64,000 nucleotides of DNA from Megaustenia siamemsis. Its lineage: Eukaryota; Mollusca; Gastropoda; Stylommatophora; Ariophantidae. Every line of letters starts with the position of its first letter. The stretch's first letter is position 1. The notes beneath the pieces were generated by a model. The model was not told the origin of the DNA, ran no database searches, and saw only the letters and a program-made list of their open reading frames with translations. A program made the translations under genes and the position numbers. The DNA lies in assembly GCA_032433765.1 (NCBI GenBank), contig JAVIAB010000047.1, positions 364,501 to 428,500 of the forward strand, read 5' to 3'. Below are positions 53,191 to 64,000 of this stretch, in pieces.

Positions 53191-54193
53191 AAGGAGAAAT
53201 GAAATTAAATAGAAAAATGGTATGGTTAAAGTTTTACGTCATTAATGTACGACTCAAATTTGAACGACGTTTCGGCTCAATGGACCTTCGACAGGATTAA
53301 ACAAACAATACACACACACACAGATATCTAAGTAAATAAAACTTTCTCCTGCAGGGCAAACTAATAATGAAGCACTTAAAGTAACAATGTCTTCCCTGTT
53401 TACTGATGTGGCCAGAAGGAAAATGAACAAGTGGCACAGGATACGCGGTGTAGTTGACCAGGCGGTGGGAGAGCCAAAACACAGGTATCTTGACGTATGT
53501 TGACGTACCCATCATCGCCTGGTCAACTCGTTCATGTATCCTGCGCCACTCGTTCATGTATCCTGCACCACTCGTTCATGTATCCTGCACCACTCGTTCA
53601 TGTATCCTGCGCCACTCGTTCATGTATCCTGCACCACTCGTTCATGTATCCTGCGCCACTCGTTCATATATCCTGCGCCACTCGTTCATGTATCCTGCGC
53701 CACTCGTTCATGTATCCTGCGCCACTCGTTCATGTATCCTGCGCCACTCGTTCATATATCCTGCGCCACTCGTTCATGTATCCTGCGCCACTCGTTCATG
53801 TATCCTGCGCCACTTGTTCATGTATCCTACGCCACTCGTTTATGTATCCTGCGCCACTCGTTCATGTATCCTGCGCCACTCGTTCATGTATCCTACGCCA
53901 CTCGTTCATTTTCCTTCCGGCTGCAGTGCGATCAATATACAGGGAAGAGTTCATTATTATAATAGTTAGCAATGCAGGACTAATTTGATTTACTCACATC
54001 TCCATGTGTGTGTGTGTGTGTGTTGTTTGGTAGTCCCTGCCGACGGCCTGGTGAGCCGAAACGCCGTTCATATGTGTGTCGTCCATTAATCACATCAAGC
54101 TTTAACTATACCAATTTTTTTTTAATTTATCCTTTACATTCAACTTTACTACAGCTTCGCATTTTTATGCACTTCTTTGTCTTGACCCTAATG
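53191..54193. mobile_element. Fold-back element with a minisatellite core, about 1 kb
   Basis: Left arm (53191-53460) and right arm (53905-54150) are imperfect inverted repeats. Both contain ggtatrgttaaag near the outer edge, a gaacgrcgtttcggctca block (53263-53280 and its complement at 54052-54069), cttccctgt, and ggaaaatgaacragtggc near the core. The centre has ttgaccaggcg and its complement. The gaaacg/cgtttcgg block is often seen near Penelope-like or other invertebrate element ends. No ORF. Splits the 36-bp array. Confidence 0.7.
53520..53910. repeat. 22-bp minisatellite in the core of the fold-back element, about 17 copies
   Basis: The unit is ctgcgccactcgttcatgta plus tc, derived from the inner arm sequence (inverse of gaacaagtggcacagg at 53427). 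Three open plus frames are artefacts. Confidence 0.93.
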
Positions 54194-54550
54194 ATGTATA
54201 TATAGCATGATATTTCCGCACATCTATAATTAATGTTATACAGCATATTTCCACACATTTATAATTAGTGTCTATATAGCATGATATTTCCACACATCTA
54301 TAATTAATGTCTATATAGCATGATATTTCCACCCATCTATAATTAATCTCTATATAGCATGATATTTCCACACATCTATAATTAATGTCTATATAACATG
54401 ATATTTCCACACATCTATAATTAATGTCTATATAGCATAATATTTCACACATCTATAATTAATGTCTATATAGCATGATATTTCCACACATCTATAATTA
54501 ATATCTATATAGCATGATATTTCCACACATCTATAATTAATGTCTATATA
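54194..54550. repeat. 36-bp-family minisatellite, right part, about 9 copies
   Basis: Same core as 52485-53190, but units carry agcatgatatttccacacat. The two sides have diverged. Confidence 0.93.
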
Positions 54551-54587
54551 GTGTGGAACTTATGCCGGGATTTCCGTGCCAAAAAGA

Positions 54588-54652
54588 ACACACACACACA
54601 CACACACAGACACACACACACACACACACACAGACACACACACACAAACACA
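54588..54652. repeat. CA microsatellite
   Basis: Interrupted (ac)n. Confidence 0.95.
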
Positions 54653-54699
54653 TGCATTTTCAAAAAATAAAGTGTCCTACAAAGAGCTGTTTATTTTTG

Positions 54700-54890
54700 G
54701 TGCTGTTGTGTGTCAGAATGTGCCACATTTGTTCACTTACTTTCTTGTGTGTGTCAGAATGTGCCACATTAGGTCCATTACTTTCTAGTGTGTGCCAGAA
54801 TGCGCCACATTTGTTAAAATACTTTATTGTGTTTGTCAGAATGTGCCACATTTGTTCAATTACTTTCTTGCATGTGTGTGTGTGTGTCAT
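54700..54890. repeat. Tandem repeat of cagaatgtgccacat, 5 copies
   Basis: Units of about 40-45 bp centred on cagaatgtgccacattwg and tactttcttgtgtg. Confidence 0.85.
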
Positions 54891-54899
54891 GTCGATGTA

Positions 54900-55232
54900 A
54901 TGTGTCGCCACCCAAACTGCATGTTGGTTTTACTCACTTTGTTTTGCAGACAAAGTTGCGATTGTGTTTGCAACTGTCCTTGATCCACTGATAGTTGTGG
55001 TTTGAATCAATCATTATGCAGTTGGACTCTGGGTTGTTGTTGGGTCGCAAGAAAATAATCATTTAAATGAATTTAACTTCATTAAAATTTTTTTTAAAAT
55101 CATCAGTATAATGAGTTCTGATATAAATGGGGGTGAGGGAGGGGAGTGGTGGAGAACGTGGACAATGGGATAGAGCTGTGGGCAGACCAACCATAAAGTG
55201 ACTTTCTTGATGACGACAGCTGCTCCCTAACG
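54900..55232. other. Single-copy stretch
   Basis: No gene or transposon motif recognised. Confidence 0.45.
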
Positions 55233-58200
55233 ATGATGGTGATAATGACAACTTTGATGGTGATAATGACAACTTTGATGGTGATAATGACAACTTTGAT
55301 GATGATAATGACAACTTTGATGGTGATAATGACAACTTTGATGGTGATAATGACAACTTTGATGGTGATAATGACAACTTTGATGGTGATAATGACAACT
55401 TTGATGGTGATAATGACAACTTTGATGGTGATAATGACAACTTTGATGATGATAATGACAACTTTGATGGTGATAATGACAACTTTGATGGTGATAATGA
55501 CAACTTTGATGGTGATAATGAATCCTTTGATGGTGATAATGACAACTTTGATGGTGATAATGACAACTTTGATGGTGATAATGACAGATTTGATGGTGAT
55601 AATGACAACTTTGATGGTGATAATGACAACTTTGATGGTGATAATGACAGATTTGATGGTGATAATGACAGATTTGATGGTGATAATGACAACTTTGATG
55701 GTGATAATGACAGATTTGATGGTGATAATGACAATTTTGATGGTGATAATGACAGATTTGATGGTGATAATGACAACTTTGATGGTGATAATGACAACTT
55801 TGATGGTGATAATGACAACTTTGATAGTGATAATGACAACTTTGATGGTGATAATGACAGATTTGATGGTGATAATGACAATTTTGATGGTGATAATGAC
55901 AACTTTGATGATGATAATGACAACTTTGATGGTGATAATGACAACTTTGATGGTGATAGTGACAACTTTGATGGTGATAATGACAGATTTGATGGTGATA
56001 ATGACAGATTTGATGGTGATAATGACAACTTTGATGGTGATAATGACAACTTTGATTGTGATAATGACAACTTTGATGGTGATAATGACAGATTTGATGG
56101 TGATAATAACAACTTTGATGGTGATAATGACAACTTTGATGGTGATAATGACAGATTTGATGGTGATAATGACAACTTTGATGGTGATAATGACAACTTT
56201 GATGGTGATAATGACAACTTTGATGGTGATAATGACAACTTTGATGGTGATAATAACAACTTTGATGGTGATAATGACAACTTTGATGGTGATAATGACA
56301 GATTTGATGGTGATAATGACAACATTGATGGTGATAATGACAACTTTGATGGTGATAATGACTACTGTGATGGTGATAATAACAACTTTGATTATGATAA
56401 TGACAACTTTGATGGTAATAATGACAACTTTGATGGTGATAATAAAAACTTTGATGGTGATAATGACAGATTTGATGGTGATATTGACAACTTTGATGGT
56501 GATAATGACAACTTTGATGGTGATAATGACAGATTTGATGGTGATAATGACAGATTTGATGGTGATAATGACAACTTTGATGGTGATAATGGCAAATTTG
56601 ATGGTGATAATGACAATTTTGATGGTGATAATGACAACTTTGATGGTGATAATGACAACTTTGATGGTGATAATGAATCCTTTGATGATGATAATGACAA
56701 CTTTGATGGTGATAATGACAACTTTGATGGTGATAATGACAGATTTGATGGTGATAATGACAGATTTGATGGTGATAATGACAACTTTGATGGTGATAAT
56801 GACAGATTTGATGGTGATAATGACAGATTTGATGGTGATAATGACAACTTTGATGGTGATAATGACAGATTTGATGGTGATAATGACAATTTTGATGGTG
56901 ATAATGACAGATTTGATGGTGATAATGACAACTTTGATGGTGATAATGACAACTTTGATGGTGATAATGACAACTTTGATAGTGATAATGACAACTTTGA
57001 TGGTGATAATGACAGATTTGATGGTGATAATGACAATTTTGATGGTGATAATGACAACTTTGATGATGATAATGACAACTTTGATGGTGATAATGACAAC
57101 TTTGATGGTGATAGTGACAACTTTGATGGTGATAATGACAGATTTGATGGTGATAATGACAGATTTGATGGTGATAATGACAACTTTGATGGTGATAATG
57201 ACAACTTTGATTGTGATAATGACAACTTTGATGGTGATAATGACAGATTTGATGGTGATAATGACAACTTTGATGGTGATAATGACAACTTTGATGGTGA
57301 TAATGACAACTTTGATGGTGATAATGACAACTTTGATGGTGATAATAACAACTTTGATGGTGATAATGACAACTTTGATGGTGATAATGACAGATTTGAT
57401 GGTGATAATGACAACATTGATGGTGATAATGACAACTTTGATGGTGATAATGACTACTGTGATGGTGATAATAACAACTTTGATTATGATAATGACAACT
57501 TTGATGGTAATAATGACAACTTTGATGGTGATAATAAAAACTTTGATGGTGATAATGACAGATTTGATGGTGATATTGACAACTTTGATGGTGATAATGA
57601 CAACTTTGATGGTGATAATGACAGATTTGATGGTGATAATGACAGATTTGATGGTGATAATGACAACTTTGATGGTGATAATGGCAAATTTGATGGTGAT
57701 AATGACAATTTTGATGGTGATAATGACAACTTTGATGGTGATAATGACAGATTTGATGGTGATAATGACAATTTTGATGGTGATAATGACAGATTTTATG
57801 GTGATAATGACAACTTTGATGGTGATAATGACAAATTTGATGGTGATAATGACAACTTTGATGGTGATAATGACAACTTTGATGGTGATAATGACAGATT
57901 TGATGGTGATAATGACAGATTTGATGGTGATAATGACAACTTTGATGGTGATAATGACAGATTTGATGGTGATAATGACAATTTTGATGGTGATAATGAC
58001 AGATTTGATGGTGATAATGACAACTTTGATGGTGATAATGACAAATTTGATGGTGATAATGACAACTTTGATGGTGATAATGACAACTTTGATGGTGATA
58101 ATGACAACTTTGATGGTGATAATGACATTATTAATGGTGATAATGACAACTTTGATGGTGATAATGACAGATTTGATGGTGATAATGACAATTTTGATGG

Positions 58201-58820
58201 TGATAATGACAGATTTGATGGTGATAACGACAGATTTGATGGTGATAATGACAATTTTGATGGTGATAATGCCAGATTTGATGGTGATAATGACAACTTT
58301 GATGGTGATAATGACAACTTTGATGGTGATAATGACAACTTTGATGGTGATAATGACAGATTTGATGGTGATAATAACAACTTTGATGGTGATAATGACA
58401 GATTTGATGGTGATAATAACAACTTTGATGGTGATAATGACAACTTTGATGGTGATAATGACAACTTTGATGGTGATAATGACAACTTTGATGGTGATAA
58501 TGACAACTTTGATGGTGATAATAACAACTTTGATGGTGATAATGACAGATTTGATGGTGATAATGACAACTTTGATGGTGATGACAACTTTGATGGTGAT
58601 AATGACAGATTTGATGGTGATAATGACAACTTTGATGGTGATGACAACTTTGATGGTGATAATGACAACTTTGATGGTGATAATGACAGATTTGATGGTG
58701 ATAATGATAACTTTGATGGTGATAATAACAACTTTGAAGGTTATAATAACAGTTTTGACGGTGATAATGGCAACTTTGATAGTGATAATGACAACTTTGA
58801 TGGTGATAATGAAAACATTA
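55233..58820. repeat. 21-bp minisatellite, about 170 copies, with 1,092-bp higher-order repeat
   Basis: The unit is gatggtgataatgacaactt plus t. Variants aga for aac, agt or att for ggt, and an 18-bp form near 58570-58660 occur. A distinctive block (gactactgtgatgg then ttgattatgat) recurs at 56360 and 57452, exactly 52 units apart, and the variant order around it repeats. All indels are multiples of 3, so five of six frames are open across 3.6 kb, including 1,264 codons on minus. This follows from the unit lacking stops, not from coding. Confidence 0.97.
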
Positions 58821-59000
58821 TTATGTTTAATAAAGATTTCATTATTAATGTTAAGATGATTTACTGTGCCTAAATTAACTATTAATGAAAAGATCATTTA
58901 TTGTACCTACAATAACTATTAATGAAAAGATCATTTATTGTACCTACAATAACTATTAATGAAAAGATGATTTACTGTACCGACAATAATTATTTATGAT
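58821..59000. repeat. Short tandem repeat, about 3 copies of a 47-bp unit
   Basis: ataactattaatgaaaagat and catttattgtacctac recur three times with decay to the right. Confidence 0.85.
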
Positions 59001-59964
59001 AAAATGATGTACTGTAAATAACGACAAGGAAAACACAAATTAACAACTGGACGAAGTACGAGTTACCATTAGGTAAAGATTTCAAACTAGAGCAGACGAG
59101 TAGACACAAACAAATGAAGAAATAAGAGTTGCAGCTTATATAAGACAAACCATCGTAGCAATATGAAGGGGAAAGTGTCATGTGAGACATCAGTAATAGA
59201 AGTTCTATAGCTAGAAACATTGTGCATGACCTAAGACAAACGATAACAGCAGAGGACTGCTATATCGCTGTTTGTTCTGCAGTTCACAGGCAATTAAAGA
59301 GGAAACAATAGCAGGGACGAGAATGATTAAACAAGAAAGTTGTTGAAATTGTAAATGATAAAGAAGATAAGATGACTGCTGAATGGCAGTGACAAAGTAA
59401 AAGACAATGAGCAGCACGGCTGTTAACATGCGCTCAAAAAGTAACAAATTAGAGCAGCCTCAACTTTGATGTGCTGGCTGTTTGTAAGATAGCCCCCACC
59501 TACATGCAGGTGTCAGGAACACTTATCGTCAGAGTGAAGATGTACACAGGCAGTGTCTTCATAGCCAGCCATGGCGTCTGACAGAGTTACCAACATTTGA
59601 TGAGTAGAAAAGGAAGCAGCAGACAGAGCACGGATATTGATAGTAGTGAAGTAGGATAGGAAGCAGACACGGTTCCTAACCTGAGTTGATAGTTGTCAGC
59701 GACCCGGCTGCATAACTTGGGGCTGATGGGTCGTTTTGTCGGGTCCAGTATTTTAGTGGTAGCAACATTTGAAAAGAAGAAAATAAACAAAAACAGGTGG
59801 GAGAGGGAGGGGGCGGGGTGTCCAGTACTTTTCTTGCTCCAGGAAATGTTAAACCACTGCAACAACCCATTGCCATGGTCAGCAAACCAAAGTTGACAAA
59901 AACCCAACTACATCTAATATTGGTGGTCTCGGAACGGAGCAGCAAAACCTGGCCATTCGGGTGA
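59001..59964. other. Single-copy stretch, no confirmed gene
   Basis: Several short minus-strand frames. A good acceptor (gggttgttgcag) precedes WFNISWSKKSTGHP near 59855, and CSRVADNYQLR lies near 59700, but neither fits a lectin exon or known domain. The agttgtcagcgacc word also occurs near 47705, so part is probably a dispersed repeat. Confidence 0.35.
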
Positions 59965-60358
59965 GCTGGCCGTCCACCAAGATGTTAGCGAGTGGTCAAG
60001 GAGATAGGCAGCAAGATATCGCTGGCCGTCCACCAAGATGTTAGCGAGTGGTCAAGGAGATAGGCAGCAAGATATCGCTGGCCGTCCACCAAGATGTTAG
60101 CGAGTGGTCAAGGAGATAGGCAGCAAGATATCGCTGGCTGGCCCACCAAGATGTTAGCGAGTGGTCAAGGAGATAGGCAGCAAGATATCGCTGGCTGGCC
60201 CACCAAGATGTTAGCGAGTGGTCAAGGAGATAGGCAGCAAGATATCGCTGGCCGTCCACCAAGATGTTAGCGAGTGGTCAAGGAGATAGGCAGCAAGATA
60301 TCGCTGGCCGTCCACCAAGATGTTAGCGAGTGGTCAAGGAGATAGGCAGCAAGATATC
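59965..60358. repeat. 56-bp minisatellite, 7 copies
   Basis: The unit contains caccaagatgttagcgagtg, gtcaaggagataggcagc and aagatatcgctgg, almost invariant apart from ccgtc versus ctggc. Confidence 0.95.
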
Positions 60359-60552
60359 GCAACTTGGACGTTAACTGCGACAGTAAAATAAACGACTTTT
60401 TAAGGAGAACAGTGAAATAAAAATAAAGCAAAACTGCGAAACACAGAACAGATGAGGACTTCAGCCTTTCGGTGAGCACCGTTCTTGTGGCGTGAGCTTC
60501 TTTGTTCTAACCATTTCTTAACCCACTAACCGCTAATCTTGTCCGGGACATT

Positions 60553-61072
60553 CCCCGTTCTATTGGACATTCCCCGTTCTATTGAACATACCCGTTCTAT
60601 TGGACATTCCCCGTTCTATTGAACATTACCCGTTCTATTGGACATTCCCCGTTCTATAGGACATTCCCCGTTCTATTGGACATTCCCCGTTCTATAGGAC
60701 ATTCCCCGTTCTATTGGACATTCCCCGTTCTATTGAACATTACCCGTTCTATTGGACATTCCCCGTTGAATGGACATACCCGTTCTATTTAACACTCCCC
60801 GTTCTATAGGACATTCCCCATTCTATTGGACATTCCCCGTTCTATTGAACATTACCCGTTCTATTGGACATTCCCTATTCTATTGGACATTCCCCGTTGT
60901 ATTGGACATTCCCCGTTCAATTCGATATTCCCCGTTCTATTTGACATTCCACATTGTATTGGACATTCTCTGTTCTATTGGACATGTCCCGTTCTATTAG
61001 ACATTTCCCGTTTTTTTGGATATTCCCCGCTCTATTGGATATTCCCCGCTCTATTGGACATTGCCTGTATCA
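60553..61072. repeat. 19-bp minisatellite, about 27 copies
   Basis: The unit is ccccgttctattggacatt with frequent single-base variants, more decayed to the right. Confidence 0.95.
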
Positions 61073-61125
61073 ATCAGTTCTAATGGACATTTAGAATTGC
61101 TTCTGCTTAGGTCTCAATTTCTATT

Positions 61126-62275
61126 ATACTTGACAAATCTTCTATATGACTCTACATAACTCGACAAATCTTCTATATGACTCTACATAACTTGACAAAT
61201 CTTCTATATGACTCTACATAACTCGACAAATCTTCTATATGACTCTACATAACTTGACAAATCTTCTATATGACTCTACATAACTCGACAAATCTTCTAT
61301 ATGACTCTACATAACTTGACAAATCTTCTATATGACTCTACATAACTCGACAAATCTTCTATATGACTCTACATAACTTGACAAATCTTCTATATGACTC
61401 TACATAACTTGACAAATCTTCTATATGACTCTACATAACTCGACAAATCTTCTATATGACTCTACATAACTCGACAAATCTTCTATATGACTCTACATAA
61501 CTTGACAAATCTTCTATATGACTCTACATAACTTGACAAATCTTCTATATGACTCTACATAACTTGACAAATCTTCTATATGACTCTACATAACTTGACA
61601 AATCTTCTATATGACTCTACATAACTCGACAAATCTTCTATATGACTCTACATAACTTGACAAATCTTCTATATGACTCTACATAACTTGACAAATCTTC
61701 TATATGACTCTACATAACTCGACAAATCTTCTATATGACTCTACATAACTCGACAAATCTTCTATATGACTCTACATAACTTGACAAATCTTCTATATGA
61801 CTCTACATAACTTGACAAATCTTCTATATGACTCTACATAACTTGACAAATCTTCTATATGACTCTACATAACTTGACAAATCTTCTATATGACTCTACA
61901 TAACTCGACAAATCTTCTATATGACTCTACATAACTCGACAAATCTTCTATATGACTCTACATAACTTGACAAATCTTCTATATGACTCTACATAACTCG
62001 ACAAATCTTCTATATGACTCTACATAACTTGACAAATCTTCTATATGACTCTACATAACTTGACAAATCTTCTATATGACTCTACATAACTCGACAAATC
62101 TTCTATATGACTCTACATAACTCGACAAATCTTCTATATGACTCTACATAACTTGACAAATCTTCTATGTGACTCTTTACATAACTCAACAAATCTTCTA
62201 TGTGTCTCTACATAACTCGACAAATATTCTGTGTGACTCTTTACATAACTTGACAAATCTTCTATGTACCATGAC
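61126..62275. repeat. 31-bp minisatellite, about 37 copies, with a binary CG/TG variant
   Basis: The unit contains gacaaatcttctatatgact and ctacataact. Units are otherwise identical but differ at one site, actcgac or acttgac. The last few units are more diverged. Confidence 0.96.
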
Positions 62276-62279
62276 AATT

Positions 62280-62400
62280 AAAAAAAAAAAAGAGAGAAAT
62301 GTGATGTGGTAACAGCTTTACGTAAGTGAGAAAAAAAAAACGATGTTTCGACCAAGTAGTCCTTCAGCTGGAACAACAAATAACAGCACAACATGTATAT
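62280..62400. mobile_element. Single end resembling the fold-back element arm
   Basis: gctttacgtaagtgag, then cgatgtttcgaccaagtagtcc and cagctggaac, resembles the arm sequence at 53220-53300 (gttttacgtcatt, cgacgtttcggctc). No matching second arm found. Ends in a (ta)n run. Confidence 0.4.
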
Positions 62401-62909
62401 ATATATATAGAATACATAGACGCCTATACATAGACGCCTATACATAGACGCCTATACATAGACGCCTATACATAGACGCCTATACATAGACGCCTATACA
62501 TAGACGCCTATACATAGACGCCTATACATAGACGCCTATACATAGACGCCTATACATAGACGCCTATACATAGACGCCTATACATAGACGCCTATACATA
62601 GACGCCTATACATAGACGCCTATACATAGACGCCTATACATAGACGCCTATACATAGACGCCTATACATAGACGCCTATACATAGACGCCTATACATAGA
62701 CGCCTATACATAGACGCCTATACATAGACGCCTATACATAGACGCCTATACATAGACGCCTATACATAGACGCCTATACATAGACGCCTATACATAGACG
62801 CCTATACATAGACGCCTATACATAGACGCCTATACATAGACGCCTATACATAGACGCCTATACATAGACGCCTATACATAGACGCCTATACATAGACGCC
62901 TATACATAG
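62401..62909. repeat. 14-bp minisatellite, about 36 copies, near-perfect (gene C intron)
   Basis: tacatagacgccta repeated with essentially no variation. It begins five to six bases into the intron after the gene C exon donor. Confidence 0.97.
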
Positions 62910-62915
62910 ACTTAC

Positions 62916-63041
62916 CAACGGAGGAGGAAGAGTGGTCGTTGTTGGCCCAGTCGGAGAAAGCGCTGAGATCCTCTTTGCTGCCCACCCACTGCCAGTTGGT
63001 GTCGTTGAACATGTCTGTCGCTCCAATCCACGTGTGGCTCA
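62916..63041 (-). CDS. Gene C: C-type lectin domain core exon (partial gene)
   Basis: The acceptor cacgttgccag, 126 bp, and donor gtaagt, phase 1 on both sides as in exon 4 of A and B. It encodes SHTWIGATDMFNDTNWQWVG, then SKEDLSAFSDWANND and SSSSVG: the WIG core and long-loop region. The sugar-site motif reads ANND rather than QPS, so binding would differ. The remaining exons were not found: upstream ones lie beyond the window, and downstream ones should be between 44.7 and 62.9 kb but were not recognised. A third, more diverged lectin gene, or an orphan exon. Confidence 0.75.
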
Positions 63042-63084
63042 CTGGCAACGTGTGGCAAGATGTTACAGACAGTTAAACCACAAT

Positions 63085-64000
63085 CATATAAAGACACAGA
63101 CATAGGTTACACAGGAATACAGACAGACATCACTTAGAAACATACAGACATAGATTACACAGGAATACAGACAGACATCACTTAGAAACATACAGACATA
63201 GGTTACACAGGGATACAGACAGACATCACTTAGAAACACACAGACATAGATTACACAGGAACACAGACAGACATCACTTAGAAACACACAGACATAGATT
63301 ACACAGGAATACAGACAGACATCACTTAGAAACACACAGACATAGGTTACACAGGAATACAGACAGACATCACTTAGAAACATACAGACATAGGTTACAC
63401 AGGAATACAGACAGACATCACTTAGAAACACACAGACATAGGTTACACAGGAATACAGACAGACATCACTTAGAAACATACAGACATAGATTACACAGGA
63501 ATACAGACAGACATCACTTAGAAACACACAGACATAGATTACACAGGGATACAGACAGACATCACTTAGAAACACACAGACATAGATTACACAGGGATAC
63601 AGACAGACATCACTTAGAAACACACAGACATAGGTTACACAGGAATACAGACAGACATCACTTAGAAACACACAGACATAGATTACACAGGAATACAGAC
63701 AGACATCACTTAGAAACATACAGACATAGGTTACACAGGAATACAGACAGACATCACTTAGAAACATACAGACATAGGTTACACAGGAATACAGACAGAC
63801 ATCACTTAGAAACACACAGACATAGGTTACACAAGGACACAGACAGACATCACTTAGAAACACACAGACATAGGTTACACAAGGACACAGACAGACATCA
63901 CTTAGAAACACACATACATAGATTACACAGGAACATAGACAGACATCACTTAGAGACACACAGACATAGGTTACACAGGAACATAGACAGACATCACTTA
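63085..64000. repeat. 48-bp minisatellite, at least 19 copies, truncated by the window edge (gene C intron)
   Basis: The unit contains acagacagacatcacttaga and cagacataggttacacagg. 16 codons long, so the minus strand is open for 291 codons. No gene. Starts about 45 bp upstream of the gene C exon acceptor. Confidence 0.95.

Noticed and set aside
55103..58897. ORFs of 1,264 (minus) and 1,208 (plus) codons
   Set aside because: They are translations of the 21-bp array. Five of six frames are open because the unit lacks stops and all indels are multiples of 3. No promoter, splice or domain evidence.
59587..59945. Missing exon 5 of gene C
   Set aside because: A good acceptor and short frames exist, but no DC...WxD...FICE pattern or correct phase; a shared word with 47705 suggests a dispersed repeat.

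Overview
The window is eukaryotic and very probably molluscan (gastropod-like), although the sequence alone cannot name a species. Supporting signs are small phase-matched GT-AG exons, secreted single-domain C-type lectin genes, an RTE-like LINE with a GATA tail, mariner and Penelope-like remnants, a tRNA-derived SINE, and AT-rich DNA. Roughly 60% of the window is tandem repeat: more than 40 separate minisatellite arrays with units of about 12-81 bp. Nearly all long ORFs lie inside these arrays and are not genes.

The real genes are all on the minus strand. Gene A (exons 21033 down to 6093) and gene B (exons 44682 down to 24579) are tandem paralogues. Each has six exons and encodes a secreted C-type lectin-like protein of 166 (A) or 167 (B) residues. 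All exon lengths and intron phases agree between the two, apart from one extra codon in exon 4 of B. Only 3.4% (A) and 2.5% (B) of each gene is coding. One exon of a third, more diverged lectin gene (gene C) lies at 62916-63041, so this is a lectin cluster.

Layout. 1-5.9 kb: seven arrays, an mRNA-like insertion with a poly(A) run at about 2.0-2.45 kb, and a dispersed repeat. 5.95-21.03 kb: gene A, whose introns hold arrays, a mariner remnant with LINE insertions in or next to it, and a 2.6-kb RTE-like LINE. 21.0-24.4 kb: the A/B intergenic region, with one LINE nested in another. 24.44-44.68 kb: gene B, with a SINE, a mariner having perfect terminal repeats, a Penelope fragment and the largest intronic arrays. 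44.7-62.9 kb: intergenic or gene C intron, with a nest of LINE fragments, a fold-back element and a 3.6-kb array of 21-bp units. 62.9-64 kb: the gene C exon between two arrays.

The most unusual feature is how the arrays relate to the exons. At exon 3 of A and B the 42-bp unit contains the 3' splice site plus the first ~17 bases of the exon, giving about 10 (A) and 13 (B) decoy acceptors. Each leads to the same in-frame stop. At exon 5 the 45-bp unit contains the end of the coding exon plus its 5' splice site. In A the first few units are open and in frame, so use of a distal donor would add 15-residue blocks to the C-terminus. Comparing A and B shows arrays arising from single-copy DNA, homogenising within each gene, and receiving transposons.
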